19,922 nt of DNA from Chitinispirillaceae bacterium (GCA_016932075.1 JAFGDP010000143.1:1-19922), one strand, 5' to 3'. Positions 1 through 10,165 are shown, numbered from the stretch's first letter. The notes: a model not told the origin generated them from the sequence alone. Numbers and translations: made by a program.

Positions 1-317
1 CAGGAGGCTTCGCACGGTGCCGGGCAGACCCTGCCGGTGATCTCCGGAAGGTTGTTCGTTGCCTCAAGCCGCAGGAGCGCCTCTTTCCAATCGTTACGGT
101 AGATGCAGTCGTTCCATTCAGGGATGAGATTGCACACCGGGCACCCGAGCGCATGACAATACGGAATACCGCAATCCATGCAGCGGGCACCCTGTTTCGA
201 CAGTTCCTCCTTGGGCAGCGGTGCACTACATTCCCGGTAATCGGTAACCCGTTCTGCGGGCGGCCGGCGCGCGCCCTCGGTGCGTTCGAACTCCAGAAAT
301 CCCGTTGATTTTCCCAC
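1..317 (-). CDS. gltD: Glutamate synthase small subunit, N-terminal part (runs off window)
   Basis: This is the N-terminal ~105 residues of the small (beta) subunit of glutamate synthase. The subunit passes electrons from NAD(P)H through FAD and Fe-S clusters to the large subunit. The reading frame starts at GTG (317-315) and is open to the window edge. The residues show the cysteine cluster typical of GltD (C46, C49, C54, C59, C62 in [17 protein letters not shown]), followed by NLIPEWND and by the second group VCPAPCEA (C98, C102). These are the expected ligands of the [4Fe-4S] clusters. The FAD and NAD(P)H domains lie outside the window. The GTG start shares its first G with the gltB TAG stop, so the two subunits are almost certainly translationally coupled. 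The family call is very secure; cofactor preference cannot be read from this part. Confidence 0.95.
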   Translation of the reverse strand, partial: MGKSTGFLEFERTEGARRPPAERVTDYRECSAPLPKEELSKQGARCMDCGIPYCHALGCPVCNLIPEWNDCIYRNDWKEALLRLEATNNLPEITGRVCPAPCEAS

Positions 318-3300
318 TAGCGAAAGACCTCCTCGGTGATCGTCACCACGTCCGTTTCCCTTGATTCCGCCTTCTGCATGCGTTCAAGCGCATGGCGGTA
401 CTCGATCGGCATCACCTTGACGAACCGGGGAACCATTTCGGTCCAGTCGCGAACAATGCTCGCGGCATACTCGCTGCCCGTACAATGGACATGATCGCCG
501 ATCAACCTGTAGAGAAGCCGCTCGTCCTGCTCGCCTGCTACCGGCTCGATATCGACCATTTCCAGGTTGCACTTGGTGTCGAACAGCTGGTCCTCGTCGA
601 GGACATAGGCGATGCCGCCGCTCATGCCTGCGGCGAAATTGACGCCGGTCTTGCCAAGCACCACCACGATCCCGCCGGTCATGTATTCGCACCCGTGGTC
701 GCCCACGCCCTCGACCACGGCGGCGGCGCCGCTGTTGCGCACCGCGAACCGTTCCCCGGCCATGCCGTTTATGAACGCGAGACCGCTTGTCGCGCCGAAC
801 AGGCTCACATTGCCGCAAATGATGTTGTTCTGCGGGCGGAAAGTCGAGCTTTTCGGGGGGTAGACAACAAGTTTCCCGCCGGAAAGACCCTTGCCCAGAT
901 AGTCGTTGGCGTCGCCTTCGAGTTCGAAAGCGATTCCCGGCGCCAGAAAGGCGCCGAAACTCTGGCCGGCCGATCCGGTGAACTTGCAGGTGATGGTATC
1001 GGCGGGGAGCCCGGTAGAACCGTAGCGTTTCGACACCTCGGCCGAGAGCATGGCGCCCACGGTACGGTTGCGGTTGCGGATCGACGCGAAAAGACTGACG
1101 CTTTCCTTTTTATCAAGCGCTTTGCCGGACTGGGCGATCAGTTCGGGATCAAGCGACAGCGAATAATCATGGGTCTGAGCAACGCTGCAGCGTATCGAGG
1201 TTCCGTGGGGTACTGCAGGTGACATGAACACACGGGAAAAGTCGAGACCGTTGCTTTTCCAGTGTCCGACCGCGGTATCGGTTTGCAAAAGATCGGTCCG
1301 GCCGGCCAGCTCATCAATGGTTCTGATGCCAAGCGCCGCCATGATTTCCCTGGTTTCCTGCGCCACGAACCGCATGAAATTGATCACGTGTTCGGGTTTG
1401 CCGGCAAACCGTTTGCGCAGCCGCGGGTCCTGGGTCGCCACGCCGACCGGACAGGTGTTCAGGTGGCATTTGCGCATCATGACGCAGCCCAGCGTCACCA
1501 GAACGATAGTGCCGAAACCGAACTCTTCGGCGCCGAGCAGCGCGGCGATCACCACATCGCGGCCGGTGCGGAGCTGGCCGTCGGTCTGTACGCGGATCCT
1601 GTCTCGCAGCCGGTTCACGACCAGCGTCTGCTGTGTCTCGGCCAGCCCGATCTCCCAAGGAATGCCGGCGTTTTTGATCGAAGAGAGGGGAGAGGCGCCG
1701 GTGCCGCCGTCATGTCCGCTGATGAGCACCATATCGGCCTTTGCCTTTGCAACGCCGGCCGCCACGGTGCCGACGCCGACCTCCGCTACGAGCTTGACCG
1801 ATATGCGCGCCCCGGGGTTGGCGCATTTGAGGTCGAAAATGAGCTGGGCAAGGTCTTCGATGGAGTAGATATCATGGTGGGGCGGCGGGGATATGAGCAT
1901 GACACCGGGCGTGGAGTAACGGACCCGGGCTATGGTGTCGTCGACCTTGAGGCCGGGAAGCTGGCCGCCTTCACCGGGCTTTGCACCCTGAGCGATTTTA
2001 ATCTGCAGTTCGCGCGAATTGACCAGATAGTTCGACGTGACGCCGAACCGTGCCGACGCCACCTGTTTTATTGCGCTCTTCCTGGAGTCGCCGTTCGCCA
2101 TCGGTGCGTACCGTTCCTCTTCCTCGCCGCCTTCGCCTGAATTGGAGGCCGCGCCGAGCCGGTTCATGGCGATCGCGATCGTTTCATGCGCCTCCTTGCT
2201 GATGGAGCCGAACGACATGGCCGAGCTCACAAACCTTCTGACGATTGAATCAACCGGTTCCACCTCGTCCAGCGGTACCGCCTCCCGGAGCTTAAACGTG
2301 AACAGACCGCGGAGGGTGCAGAGGTTTTTTGACGTATTGTTGATTTCTGCGGAGTAGGCCTTGTACAGCGCATAGTCGTTTTCCCGTACCGCCCGCTGAA
2401 GCATGATAATGGCTTCGGGGGAGAGCAGGTGTTTTTCAGAGAATTTCCTGAAATGGACCTGTCCTCCCGAGTCGAGCGCGTCAATCCCGGCGTCACTATG
2501 CGAAAAGGCCCTCCGGTGGCGCGTGAGCGTTTCAGTTGCGATCTCCTTCATGCCGATACCGCCGATGCGGGACGAGGTACCGGGAAACCAGGTCCGCACA
2601 AGTTCCTCTGCCAGCCCAACGGCCTCGAAGAGCTGCGCGCCCCGGTAGGAGCGGAGCGTTGAAACGCCCATTTTGGCCATGATCTTGAGCAGTCCTTTTT
2701 TCAGCGCCGTGATATAGTTCTCTATGGCGCTTTCAAGACGCAGGCACGGCACGAGCGTGCCGCGGTCCTTGAGATCGGCGATGATTTCAAGGGCGAGATA
2801 GGGATTGACCGCGCTTGCACCGAATCCGAGCAGCATGGCAACGTGCATGACGTCCCGTGCTTCGGCCGTTTCGATCACAAGCCCGGCAAGCTGTCGCTTC
2901 TGTACCTTTACAAGGTGGTGATGGACCGCTGACGTGGCGAGGAGCGCCGGAATGGGCGCCTTGCGTTCTGAAACATCGCGGTCCGAAAGGATAAGGAGCG
3001 AGTACCCCTGTTCGATCTTGCGCTCGGCCGTACGGCAGAGCTCCTGGATCGCCGCCTCGAGCTCCTTCTCGCCGATTGAAGCGAAAAAGGTCATTGGCAG
3101 CACGATCGCGCGGTAGCCGTGATGGTCGAGATTGCGAAGCTTGTCAAGATCGTCATTGGAAAGGAAGGGATGGGGTAGTTTGAGCTGCCGGCAGTGCTCC
3201 GGGGTCTCGTCGAGCAGGTTCTGCTCGCGGCCCACGAAACTCATGAGCGACATCACCAGGTGCTCCCGGTACGGGTCGATCGGCGGGTTGGTCACCTGGG

Positions 3301-4849
3301 CGAAGAGCTGCTTGAAGTAGGAGTACAGGAGCTGCGGCCGCTCTGAAAGCACGGCGAGCGCGGCGTCGTTGCCCATGGAAAGCACGGGCTCCTGCGCGTT
3401 TTCGGCCATGGCCTGAAGCACCATCCTTATCTCCTCCGTGGTGTACCCGAACATCCGCTCGCGGTTGATAAGCGTTTCACGGTCGGTCCGGACGTGTTCG
3501 GTTGCCTGAAAAAGGCCTTTGAGTTCGATCCTGTTGTCCTCAAGCCAGCGGCGGTACGGTTTACGGCGTGAGATCGACGCCTTGATCTCGTTGTCGTGAA
3601 TGACGCGGCCGAGCGCGGTATCGACCAGAAACATCTTGCCCGGTGCGAGACGCCCTTTGAGAAGGATGTCTTCGGGTTGAATCTCGAGCACGCCGGTCTC
3701 CGAAGCCATAACGACCTTGCCGGTCTTGGTGACCACATACCGCGCCGGCCGCAGGCCGTTACGGTCGAGCGTGGCGCCGATTGTTATCCCGTCGGTAAAC
3801 GCAATCGCGGCCGGCCCGTCCCACGGCTCCATGATGGAGGCGTGGTATTCGTAGAAGGCCCGTTTGTCTTCACTGATATGGTATTTGGTGCCGAATGCTT
3901 CGGGGATCATCATCATCATGGCGTGCTCAATGGTCCTGCCGCCGCGGATCAGGAGCTCGAAAACATGGTCGAACATGCCTGAGTCGCTCTGCGCCGTGTC
4001 GACGACAGGAAGGAGCTTGGCGCCGTCGTCGCCGAAGAGCGGCGACGAGATGGACTTTTCCCGTGCCTTCATCTTATTGATGTTGCCGCGCAGCGTGTTT
4101 ATTTCGCCGTTATGGGCCACGTAACGGAACGGCTGGGCCAGGGGCCAGGAGGGCATGGTGTTGGTGCTGTACCGCTGGTGGACGAGTGCGAGCGCGCTCT
4201 GGAATTCCTTGTTCACCAGGTCCGGGTAAAACGAATCGAACTGCGGCGCCGCAAACAACCCCTTGTAAACAATGGTCCTGCTGGAAAACGACGGCACGTA
4301 GAGCTCTTCGCACGAAAGGCCGGCCTTACGCGCCGAATGCTCGATGACCTTTCGCGTGACGTACAACCGCTGTTCGAGATCGGCGCCGGAACGGCCGTCG
4401 TACGATACAAACAGCTGCATAATGGCAGGTACCGAAGCACGTGCCATAGCACCCAGGTGCTCTGGGCATATCGGGACCTCGCGCCATCCCAGAATTTTGC
4501 CGCCTTCGGCGGTCACCCCTGCTTCGATGATGCTTGTTGCCAGCGCGCGTTTATGCCCGTCCCGCGGCAGAAACAGCATGCCGACGCCATAGGTGCCTTC
4601 GGCAGGAAGCTGGATACGGAGTCGTTCGTTTTCAATGAGAAAAAATTGATGCGGTACCTGGACCAGCATGCCGGCGCCGTCGCCGGTTTTCGCATCGCCT
4701 CCGACCGCCCCGCGGTGGACAAGATTTTCAAGAATGGTCAGGCCGTCAAGCACCGTCTGGTGCGACCGCCGGCCGTTGATGGTGACGACGAAACCGACGC
4801 CGCAGGCGTCGTGTTCATACCATGGGTCGTACAGGCCTTGTTTTTTCAT
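317..4849 (-). CDS. gltB: Glutamate synthase large subunit
   Basis: This is the 1510-residue alpha subunit of glutamate synthase. It hydrolyses glutamine and uses the ammonia to aminate 2-oxoglutarate, giving glutamate. The N-terminus has a short propeptide (residues 1-15) before Cys16 in ACGVGF, the expected nucleophile of the class II glutaminase domain (about 16-430). That domain also shows [24 protein letters not shown] and [12 protein letters not shown] central domain follows, then the FMN-binding synthase barrel (about 800-1200; [22 protein letters not shown]). The [3Fe-4S] cysteines are C1122, C1128 and C1133 in [12 protein letters not shown]. The C-terminal GXGXG beta-helix (about 1250-1480) is complete. 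Length matches the bacterial family and no key residue is missing. AAGGA (4860-4864) lies about 10 nt before the ATG. It sits 39 bp after the PEP-pyruvate-binding gene and overlaps gltD by one base, so the three form one operon. Confidence 0.98.
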   Translation of the reverse strand: MKKQGLYDPWYEHDACGVGFVVTINGRRSHQTVLDGLTILENLVHRGAVGGDAKTGDGAGMLVQVPHQFFLIENERLRIQLPAEGTYGVGMLFLPRDGHKRALATSIIEAGVTAEGGKILGWREVPICPEHLGAMARASVPAIMQLFVSYDGRSGADLEQRLYVTRKVIEHSARKAGLSCEELYVPSFSSRTIVYKGLFAAPQFDSFYPDLVNKEFQSALALVHQRYSTNTMPSWPLAQPFRYVAHNGEINTLRGNINKMKAREKSISSPLFGDDGAKLLPVVDTAQSDSGMFDHVFELLIRGGRTIEHAMMMMIPEAFGTKYHISEDKRAFYEYHASIMEPWDGPAAIAFTDGITIGATLDRNGLRPARYVVTKTGKVVMASETGVLEIQPEDILLKGRLAPGKMFLVDTALGRVIHDNEIKASISRRKPYRRWLEDNRIELKGLFQATEHVRTDRETLINRERMFGYTTEEIRMVLQAMAENAQEPVLSMGNDAALAVLSERPQLLYSYFKQLFAQVTNPPIDPYREHLVMSLMSFVGREQNLLDETPEHCRQLKLPHPFLSNDDLDKLRNLDHHGYRAIVLPMTFFASIGEKELEAAIQELCRTAERKIEQGYSLLILSDRDVSERKAPIPALLATSAVHHHLVKVQKRQLAGLVIETAEARDVMHVAMLLGFGASAVNPYLALEIIADLKDRGTLVPCLRLESAIENYITALKKGLLKIMAKMGVSTLRSYRGAQLFEAVGLAEELVRTWFPGTSSRIGGIGMKEIATETLTRHRRAFSHSDAGIDALDSGGQVHFRKFSEKHLLSPEAIIMLQRAVRENDYALYKAYSAEINNTSKNLCTLRGLFTFKLREAVPLDEVEPVDSIVRRFVSSAMSFGSISKEAHETIAIAMNRLGAASNSGEGGEEEERYAPMANGDSRKSAIKQVASARFGVTSNYLVNSRELQIKIAQGAKPGEGGQLPGLKVDDTIARVRYSTPGVMLISPPPHHDIYSIEDLAQLIFDLKCANPGARISVKLVAEVGVGTVAAGVAKAKADMVLISGHDGGTGASPLSSIKNAGIPWEIGLAETQQTLVVNRLRDRIRVQTDGQLRTGRDVVIAALLGAEEFGFGTIVLVTLGCVMMRKCHLNTCPVGVATQDPRLRKRFAGKPEHVINFMRFVAQETREIMAALGIRTIDELAGRTDLLQTDTAVGHWKSNGLDFSRVFMSPAVPHGTSIRCSVAQTHDYSLSLDPELIAQSGKALDKKESVSLFASIRNRNRTVGAMLSAEVSKRYGSTGLPADTITCKFTGSAGQSFGAFLAPGIAFELEGDANDYLGKGLSGGKLVVYPPKSSTFRPQNNIICGNVSLFGATSGLAFINGMAGERFAVRNSGAAAVVEGVGDHGCEYMTGGIVVVLGKTGVNFAAGMSGGIAYVLDEDQLFDTKCNLEMVDIEPVAGEQDERLLYRLIGDHVHCTGSEYAASIVRDWTEMVPRFVKVMPIEYRHALERMQKAESRETDVVTITEEVFR

Positions 4850-4888
4850 GAACGCCGTTTCCTTGTCTGCTGCAATGGATCACTCCTG

Positions 4889-7501
4889 TCAGTTCCTGAA
4901 ACAGATGCCGTTCTGGTGCAGCGGGTCCGCGTGCAGGAAAAGCCCCTGCGCCGATGCGTCGATGACCCTGATGACGCGTTCCCAGGAAGACGCCTCGGGA
5001 AGGAGCGTTGACAGGGTGCTGGGACTTGTTTCAAAAAATTCTTGTTTGAAAATCGTGCCGGAACGGTCGGGGTAGATGGCCATGTACAGCATGTCCATCT
5101 CGACAAGGTCGTTGAAAAAGTGAGTCCCTAGAGAAACGTCCGGAACGAGCCCTTCGCGCATGAGCGAGAGCTCGATGAGCACCTTGACGTTGCTTATTTC
5201 GGCAAACGACACCGGCACCCCGAGCGACGGCGTGGTGGTCCCCCACCGTCCCGGACCGATGAGCGCGAGCGTTTCAACCTTGTTTCTGCCGTTGAGGCGT
5301 GCAAGGGTACCGATGATCCGCGCGACCTGGTACTGCTGCTGCTGCGTCAGGTCGCTGTATGCCGAATGGACGACGTATATGATGCGTTCCACGGGTGAAG
5401 AGATGCTGCAGCCGATGATCGGGCCGCTGGTTTTAAACAGTGTACGGTCATCTTCTATTTCTCCGATGTCTTTCTGCAGAGCGCCTGATGTGCGCACCTG
5501 AAAGGGCCTGCACTGCACCAGGTTGATACGCAACTTGCGGTCCGTCAGGAAATTTGCGGTGAATTCAATGTCGACCGGGTGGTTGTAGGCGGTTTCGAGT
5601 ATAGCGAGCATGCCGCGCATGTCGTCCACGAAGCTCGTTTCTTCTATAAGCTTTTCAAATGTGACTGCCCATGAGGAATAGCTGCCCAGGAGCATCCCGG
5701 CGGCACGCTGCTCCGCAGCTTCGTCACGGGAACAGAGCAGGTCAACGGGAAGGTCCTTTCCGGTGTGGTCGAGCACCTCCCGCAGTCCCATGGAAAGGAG
5801 GCGGTTTTCCCGCAGGTCGAGCACATCGACCTTCCGCTGGCTGAAGCGAAACCGGTCTTCGGCGGCGCCGCCGGGCTGGCGCTCCGGCGCGTTCAAGGAC
5901 ACAATGCGCGTGTAATCGTCGTCGCTCCGGTTGACCGCCCGGGTGCCGAGACCGAAGACAAGACGGAGCACCCCTGCCCGGGGGTCAATATCGGGGGACC
6001 ATACATACGGATTGAACGAAAATCCGACACCGGCCACCTGGGGAAAGAAAAGTCCATGATTTGATGCCCCGGACACCCGCTGTACGAGGAGGGCCATCTG
6101 TTCGTCCTTGTCAAGGAGACCACGGTGGGCCCGGTACGAGAGCGCGTCCTGGTTCATGGTGCTCGCGTACACGGTACGAACGGCCGACATGAAGTTTTCA
6201 AGGCGCTCCTCCGGTGTTCCCTGATTTGCGCAGAACACGCTCTCGTATTTTCCCGAAAAGGAGTTGCCGTAGGCGTCCTCGAGAAGGCTTGAGGATCTGA
6301 TGATGATCGGCGACTGGCCGAAATAGTTGAGCAGTGCCGTGAACTGGGCAACGATGTCGTCGGGAAACGTGCCGGAGAGAAGGCGCTGCCGTGCTTCCTG
6401 CGCGGTATCAATAAGCGATTCGTGATTCTTGAGCCTTCGCCGTACCCACCAGCAGCCGTTGCGTATCAGGTAGGTGTAAAACACGTCGCTGCCGATGTAA
6501 AAGGAGTCGTGCGCGCCCATGCGCTCCCGCCATCGGGGGTCCTTTTTCTGCAGGATCGCGCGCGCAAGAAGCATGCCCGCCGATTTCCCGCCGATAAGAC
6601 CGGTACCGATCATGCGTTTGCCGATTTCGATCAGATCTGCGAAAGTAAAATAGTGTTCAGCCAGCGCCAGAATCTGCGGGTCGCGCGTTACTGCCATGCG
6701 TATCAGCCGGTTGAACAGCCGGTGCGCGTTCCGTGAAGGTTTTTTTCCTGACAGGCCTTTTTCTGCCATCTCCTGTGCGCTGGTGAAGGTCCGGGACCAG
6801 ATATCCGGATGATGCACGCTGAAATCAAGCCACGGATGGGTCACCGATCCGAGCACTTCGGAGATGACCGCGCTGTATCTGATCGGAATGAAATTGCCGT
6901 TCTCTTCCCAGCGGTGCAGCGTATACATGGTCTCGCTGTGCCGTTTGTACACCTTCTTGGGCTGGATGTACAGTCGGTTTTTGTCACGGAACACGTCGAT
7001 AACCACCTGCGCCGTGCCGTGAATTGCGTCTATCGCATGGGCGCTGTGCACGTTTTTTAAAAGAGAAAAATAGGCGGCGGTCTCCCAGTCGTAGAGATAG
7101 GGGCAGGTGAGCATGAAAAAATTACCGAGCATGCGGTCGCTGTACCAGTCAACGGCAAGCTCTGAAAGACAATCAAACACGTAGCACGCGCCCGCACCTG
7201 ATTTTTCTATGACGTCGAAAATATCATCGATGAAGCTTTCAAAGCCGTTTTCAGGGTGGAGCGTGACAACCCTTGCAGATATGCTCTGCGGCAGAAGGCA
7301 AGCATGCTCGGCAAAACGGAAATAGATCAGTTTCTTTTTTTCTTTGTTTGCGCTGGCACAAAAAGGTATCACAAAAGGAGAATAATCGTTAACTGAAGCA
7401 ACCTGGAAAACAATGTTATCACCCGGCCTGACAGTATTTAAGGCCTTGTCAAGACCAGGAAGCCCGGTCGTCATGCGTGTATATACGTTGACTATTTTCA
7501 T
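4889..7501 (-). CDS. KaiC-like / PEP-pyruvate-binding domain fusion protein
   Basis: An 870-residue cytoplasmic protein. Residues 1 to about 240 look like a RecA/KaiC fold (GLPGLDKAL at 13-21; FDCLSELAVDWYSD in a Walker B-like position). The segment where a Walker A loop should be (about 29-47, NIVFQVASVNDYSPF) lacks GxxxxGK[ST], so this domain probably does not hydrolyse ATP. From about 295 to 690 comes the ATP-grasp-like N-terminal domain of PEP synthase/pyruvate phosphate dikinase: GGKSAGM with K306, IIIRSSSLLEDA with R402, FSGKYES, LLVQRVSG. The C-terminus has GRWGTTTPSLGVP (R752) and GTHFFNDL, motifs I recall from related fusion proteins in Bacteroidetes-like bacteria. The phosphohistidine swivel domain and the PEP/pyruvate barrel are absent, so it is not a full PEP synthase. 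The ATG start is supported by AAGGAA (7506-7511) and by a sigma-54-like promoter 30 bp upstream. As first gene of the gltBD operon it may link carbon or energy status to glutamate synthesis; this is inference. Confidence 0.82.
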   Translation of the reverse strand: MKIVNVYTRMTTGLPGLDKALNTVRPGDNIVFQVASVNDYSPFVIPFCASANKEKKKLIYFRFAEHACLLPQSISARVVTLHPENGFESFIDDIFDVIEKSGAGACYVFDCLSELAVDWYSDRMLGNFFMLTCPYLYDWETAAYFSLLKNVHSAHAIDAIHGTAQVVIDVFRDKNRLYIQPKKVYKRHSETMYTLHRWEENGNFIPIRYSAVISEVLGSVTHPWLDFSVHHPDIWSRTFTSAQEMAEKGLSGKKPSRNAHRLFNRLIRMAVTRDPQILALAEHYFTFADLIEIGKRMIGTGLIGGKSAGMLLARAILQKKDPRWRERMGAHDSFYIGSDVFYTYLIRNGCWWVRRRLKNHESLIDTAQEARQRLLSGTFPDDIVAQFTALLNYFGQSPIIIRSSSLLEDAYGNSFSGKYESVFCANQGTPEERLENFMSAVRTVYASTMNQDALSYRAHRGLLDKDEQMALLVQRVSGASNHGLFFPQVAGVGFSFNPYVWSPDIDPRAGVLRLVFGLGTRAVNRSDDDYTRIVSLNAPERQPGGAAEDRFRFSQRKVDVLDLRENRLLSMGLREVLDHTGKDLPVDLLCSRDEAAEQRAAGMLLGSYSSWAVTFEKLIEETSFVDDMRGMLAILETAYNHPVDIEFTANFLTDRKLRINLVQCRPFQVRTSGALQKDIGEIEDDRTLFKTSGPIIGCSISSPVERIIYVVHSAYSDLTQQQQYQVARIIGTLARLNGRNKVETLALIGPGRWGTTTPSLGVPVSFAEISNVKVLIELSLMREGLVPDVSLGTHFFNDLVEMDMLYMAIYPDRSGTIFKQEFFETSPSTLSTLLPEASSWERVIRVIDASAQGLFLHADPLHQNGICFRN

Positions 7502-7530
7502 TATATTCCTTATTATTTAGTATTATCTTC

Positions 7531-7545
7531 GCAATTAATATGCCA
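7531..7545 (-). promoter_or_regulatory. Sigma-54 type promoter of the gltBD operon
   Basis: Read on the minus strand, TGGCAT (7545-7540), five bases, then TTGC (7534-7531) gives the GG-N10-GC arrangement of a -24/-12 sigma-54 promoter. It differs from the consensus TGGCAC-N5-TTGC only at the last base of the -24 block. Transcription would start near 7519-7520, leaving a leader of about 19 nt that holds the AAGGAA ribosome-binding site before the ATG at 7501. That geometry supports the call. The promoter is inferred from sequence. Confidence 0.68.
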
Positions 7546-7664
7546 TAGACAAAAATCGCTCTACACATTAAAAGTTTCGCTTTGCATCATAGATGAAAAA
7601 GACCTATTTGTATCCGGCTTATCACCTGATTAAAATTCCATCAAGAATACAACAATCAGAAGAG

Positions 7665-7709
7665 ACAAAAATGTATTTTTTAAATATATTGATACAAAAA
7701 TGTATTTTT
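7665..7709. repeat. Paired 16-bp direct repeats, candidate activator-binding sites
   Basis: ACAAAAATGTATTTTT occurs at 7665-7680 and again, identical, at 7694-7709, with starts 29 bp apart. Each copy contains a dyad, readable either as AAAAAT-GT-ATTTTT or as ACA-N4-TGT; in the second copy the latter extends to ATACA-N4-TGTAT. The pair lies 72-116 bp upstream of the glnN -24 element and 120-178 bp upstream of the divergent -24 element, the usual place for sigma-54 enhancer sites. It resembles neither the NifA site TGT-N10-ACA nor an NtrC site. The AT-richness leaves some room for chance. Confidence 0.5.
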
Positions 7710-7780
7710 ATTTTCACGGTAATTCCATAATTTGCTTTTTAATAACCTGAAATTTGATGAAAAACGAAATTGTTGTTTCC

Positions 7781-7796
7781 TGGCACACTCCTTGCA
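7781..7796 (+). promoter_or_regulatory. Sigma-54 promoter of glnN
   Basis: TGGCAC (7781-7786), five bases, then TTGCA (7792-7796) is an exact match to the -24/-12 consensus of sigma-54 promoters, with GG-N10-GC spacing. Transcription is expected to start near 7806-7807, giving a leader of about 56 nt before the ATG at 7863. Glutamine synthetase genes are classic sigma-54 targets, and a sigma-54 activator gene lies directly downstream of glnN. Confidence 0.87.
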
Positions 7797-7862
7797 GCTT
7801 TCCAGGATTATTGAAAAGGGAGAACTACTTTTACGGCGTGTTACTTTTAATGAAAGGTGCGT

Positions 7863-10043
7863 ATGAGCAAGAGAATTGATGCTACCCTGTCGATCAAGCC
7901 TGTCATTGTCAAACGAAATGATGAACTGAGACCGGTCTCAGACTACTACGGGGTTAATACTTTCAGTGAAAGAGTGATGAAAAAGATGGTTTCGGTGAAA
8001 ACATTCCGAGCCTTCAAGAAATGGCAGGAGGAGGGTGTTGAAATCACCATGAAGGAGGCTGATGAGATTGCCCATGCCATGAAAGAGTGGGCAACAGAGC
8101 GTGGCGCCACCTCATATACCCACTGGTTTCAGCCCATGACCGGCCTGACCGCAGAAAAACACGACAGCTTCATACACATAACCGGTCCGTGTACGGTCCT
8201 TGAAAAATTCACCGGTTCAAAACTGACTCTGGGAGAACCCGATGCCTCCTCTTTCCCTTCCGGCGGCATCAGGGCCACGTTTGAAGCGCGCGGGTATACT
8301 GCATGGGACCCCTCCTCACCTGCATTTATTGCAGAGGTTGAAATGGGTAGAACACTCACCATTCCAACCATTTTCGTCTCGTATACCGGTGAAGCGCTCG
8401 ATAAAAAGCTGCCGCTTCTCCGGAGCGACCAGGCGCTCAGCAAGGCGGCCATCGGCCTGCTCAAGCTTTTCGGGATCAACGACGTGCATACGGTGTTTTC
8501 CACCTGCGGTCCGGAGCAGGAATACTTTTTGATCGACGAAGCGTACTATCGCATGCGGCCTGACCTGCTTTTAAGCGGACGGACGCTCTGCGGCGCGCCT
8601 TCGCCCAAGGGGCAGCAGCTTGAAGACCAGTATTTCGGTTCCATAAAGGAGCGGATGCTCAATTTCATGTTTGAAGTGTCCGAAGAGGCCTACAAGCTCG
8701 GGATTCCGGTGACCACCCGTCACAATGAGGTCGCGCCTCATCAGTACGAGGTTGCGCCGGTTTTCGAACGGTCCAACCTGGCGGCGGACCATAACCAGAT
8801 CCTCATGGATCTCATGAAAAAGGTCGCGGCCCGTCATGGACTGGTGTGCCTGCTGCACGAGAAACCGTTTGCCGGGATCAATGGAAGCGGAAAACACGTC
8901 AACTGGTCGCTCGCCGACGATAAAGGCAACAATCTGCTCAATCCCGGCGACACGCCGGAGGAGAACCTGCAGTTCCTGACCATGCTGACCGCGGTGATCC
9001 ATGCGGTTTTCAAGCACGCAGACCTGCTGCGCGCAGCCGTTGCCTCGGCAGGCAACGAACACCGGCTCGGTGCGAACGAAGCGCCGCCGGCCATCGTAAG
9101 CGTGTTTCTCGGCGAGCAGCTTACGGAAATCGTCGGCATGCTTGAATCGGGAAAACTCAATAAAGCCAGGAAAAGAGCGATGGTCGATTTCGGCGTCGGC
9201 CTGCTGCCGCAGATCGTCAAGGATACCTCTGACCGCAACCGCACTTCGCCGTTCGCGTTCACCGGTTCGAAATTCGAATTCAGGGCGGTCGGCAGTTCGA
9301 TGAACATATCAACGAGCATCGCGGTCATCAATACGATCGTGGCTGATTCGATGAACATGCTCGCGGAAAAGATAAAAAGCCAGATGAAAAAGGGCAGCTT
9401 CAACAAGACCGTGATAACGGTCATCTCGTCGGTTATCAAGGAGTCAAAGGCGATCCTGTTCGAAGGGAACAATTACGCCGATGCATGGGTCAAAGAGGCG
9501 AAACGGCGCGGTCTGCCCAATGTTGCGTCCACGTCCGAAGCGCTCAAGGCGCTCGTATCTCCCAAGGCGGTCGCTCTTTTTGGCGCGCAAAACGTTTTTT
9601 CCAAGGTAGAACTCAAGGCCCGGTATCATATCTGGCTGGAAACCTATGAAAAAATCATTGATATTGAAGCGCGGGCCTTGAGCGATATTGCCAAAACCCT
9701 TGTCCTTCCAAACGCGTACAAATACCAGGGAGAACTCGCACGCGGACTGGGCGACCTTGAAGCCAGCGGTGCGCAGCTTCCGGCAACCACTATTGCTGAT
9801 CGCCAGGAGATGCTTGAGGGGTTTTCGAATGATATCTATTATGTTCGCAAAAACGCACTCGAACTTGACAGGATGCTTGAAACCTCCCGGGACATGGATC
9901 TTGAAAAGAAGACGGCGTACCTGTTTGATACCGTAAAGCCGCAGATGGAGCATCTGCGCAGGCACATTGACGGGCTTGAGATGGTGATGCCGGACGATCT
10001 CTGGGATTTGCCCAAATACCGGGAGATGCTGTTTATCGCTTAA
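7863..10043 (+). CDS. glnN: Glutamine synthetase type III
   Basis: A 726-residue type III glutamine synthetase (Bacteroides/cyanobacterial GlnN type). It makes glutamine from glutamate, ammonia and ATP in the cytoplasm. The length is that of GSIII and much longer than GSI (~470). Recognisable blocks are GGIRATFEARGYTAWD, the glutamate/ATP-binding region KPFAGINGSGKH (K334-H345), and the GSIII signature GNEHRLGANEAPPAI (from G397). I chose the ATG at 7863 because AAAGG (7853-7857) lies 5 nt upstream; the in-frame GTG at 7857 would place the start codon inside that ribosome-binding site. The preceding promoter is a consensus sigma-54 element, so expression should rise when nitrogen is scarce. 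The next gene, a sigma-54 activator, follows after 160 bp without a clear terminator. With gltBD it completes the GS/GOGAT cycle. Confidence 0.96.
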   Translation: MSKRIDATLSIKPVIVKRNDELRPVSDYYGVNTFSERVMKKMVSVKTFRAFKKWQEEGVEITMKEADEIAHAMKEWATERGATSYTHWFQPMTGLTAEKHDSFIHITGPCTVLEKFTGSKLTLGEPDASSFPSGGIRATFEARGYTAWDPSSPAFIAEVEMGRTLTIPTIFVSYTGEALDKKLPLLRSDQALSKAAIGLLKLFGINDVHTVFSTCGPEQEYFLIDEAYYRMRPDLLLSGRTLCGAPSPKGQQLEDQYFGSIKERMLNFMFEVSEEAYKLGIPVTTRHNEVAPHQYEVAPVFERSNLAADHNQILMDLMKKVAARHGLVCLLHEKPFAGINGSGKHVNWSLADDKGNNLLNPGDTPEENLQFLTMLTAVIHAVFKHADLLRAAVASAGNEHRLGANEAPPAIVSVFLGEQLTEIVGMLESGKLNKARKRAMVDFGVGLLPQIVKDTSDRNRTSPFAFTGSKFEFRAVGSSMNISTSIAVINTIVADSMNMLAEKIKSQMKKGSFNKTVITVISSVIKESKAILFEGNNYADAWVKEAKRRGLPNVASTSEALKALVSPKAVALFGAQNVFSKVELKARYHIWLETYEKIIDIEARALSDIAKTLVLPNAYKYQGELARGLGDLEASGAQLPATTIADRQEMLEGFSNDIYYVRKNALELDRMLETSRDMDLEKKTAYLFDTVKPQMEHLRRHIDGLEMVMPDDLWDLPKYREMLFIA

Positions 10044-10165
10044 GGAGAAGGTTGCCCTGAAATTGCGGTAATGGTGCTTTCGCGTCGTAAAGACGCTGTG
10101 CGCCGTGGATGCGGGACTCCTTGCGGACAAGCGTCAGGGCCAAGCCGTACTATTTTCCTGTATTG

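Larger units (their letters stand above)
7502..7862. other. Divergent intergenic control region
   Basis: This 361-bp AT-rich region separates the gltBD operon (leftward) from glnN (rightward). It holds a sigma-54-like promoter facing each way, the paired 16-bp repeats between them, and the two leaders. No convincing open reading frame and no classical sigma-70 promoter stands out. The base composition is far more AT-rich than the genes on either side, as expected for a bendable control region. Confidence 0.75.

Noticed and set aside
392..5011. Plus-strand frames of 214-299 codons across gltB
   Set aside because: They are antisense to a complete, well-conserved gltB, lack recognisable domains and arise from the GC-rich codon pattern.
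7546..7780. Classical NifA (TGT-N10-ACA) or NtrC enhancer sites
   Set aside because: I checked the TGT triplets in the intergenic region and none has ACA at the right distance; no GCACC/GGTGC pair was seen.
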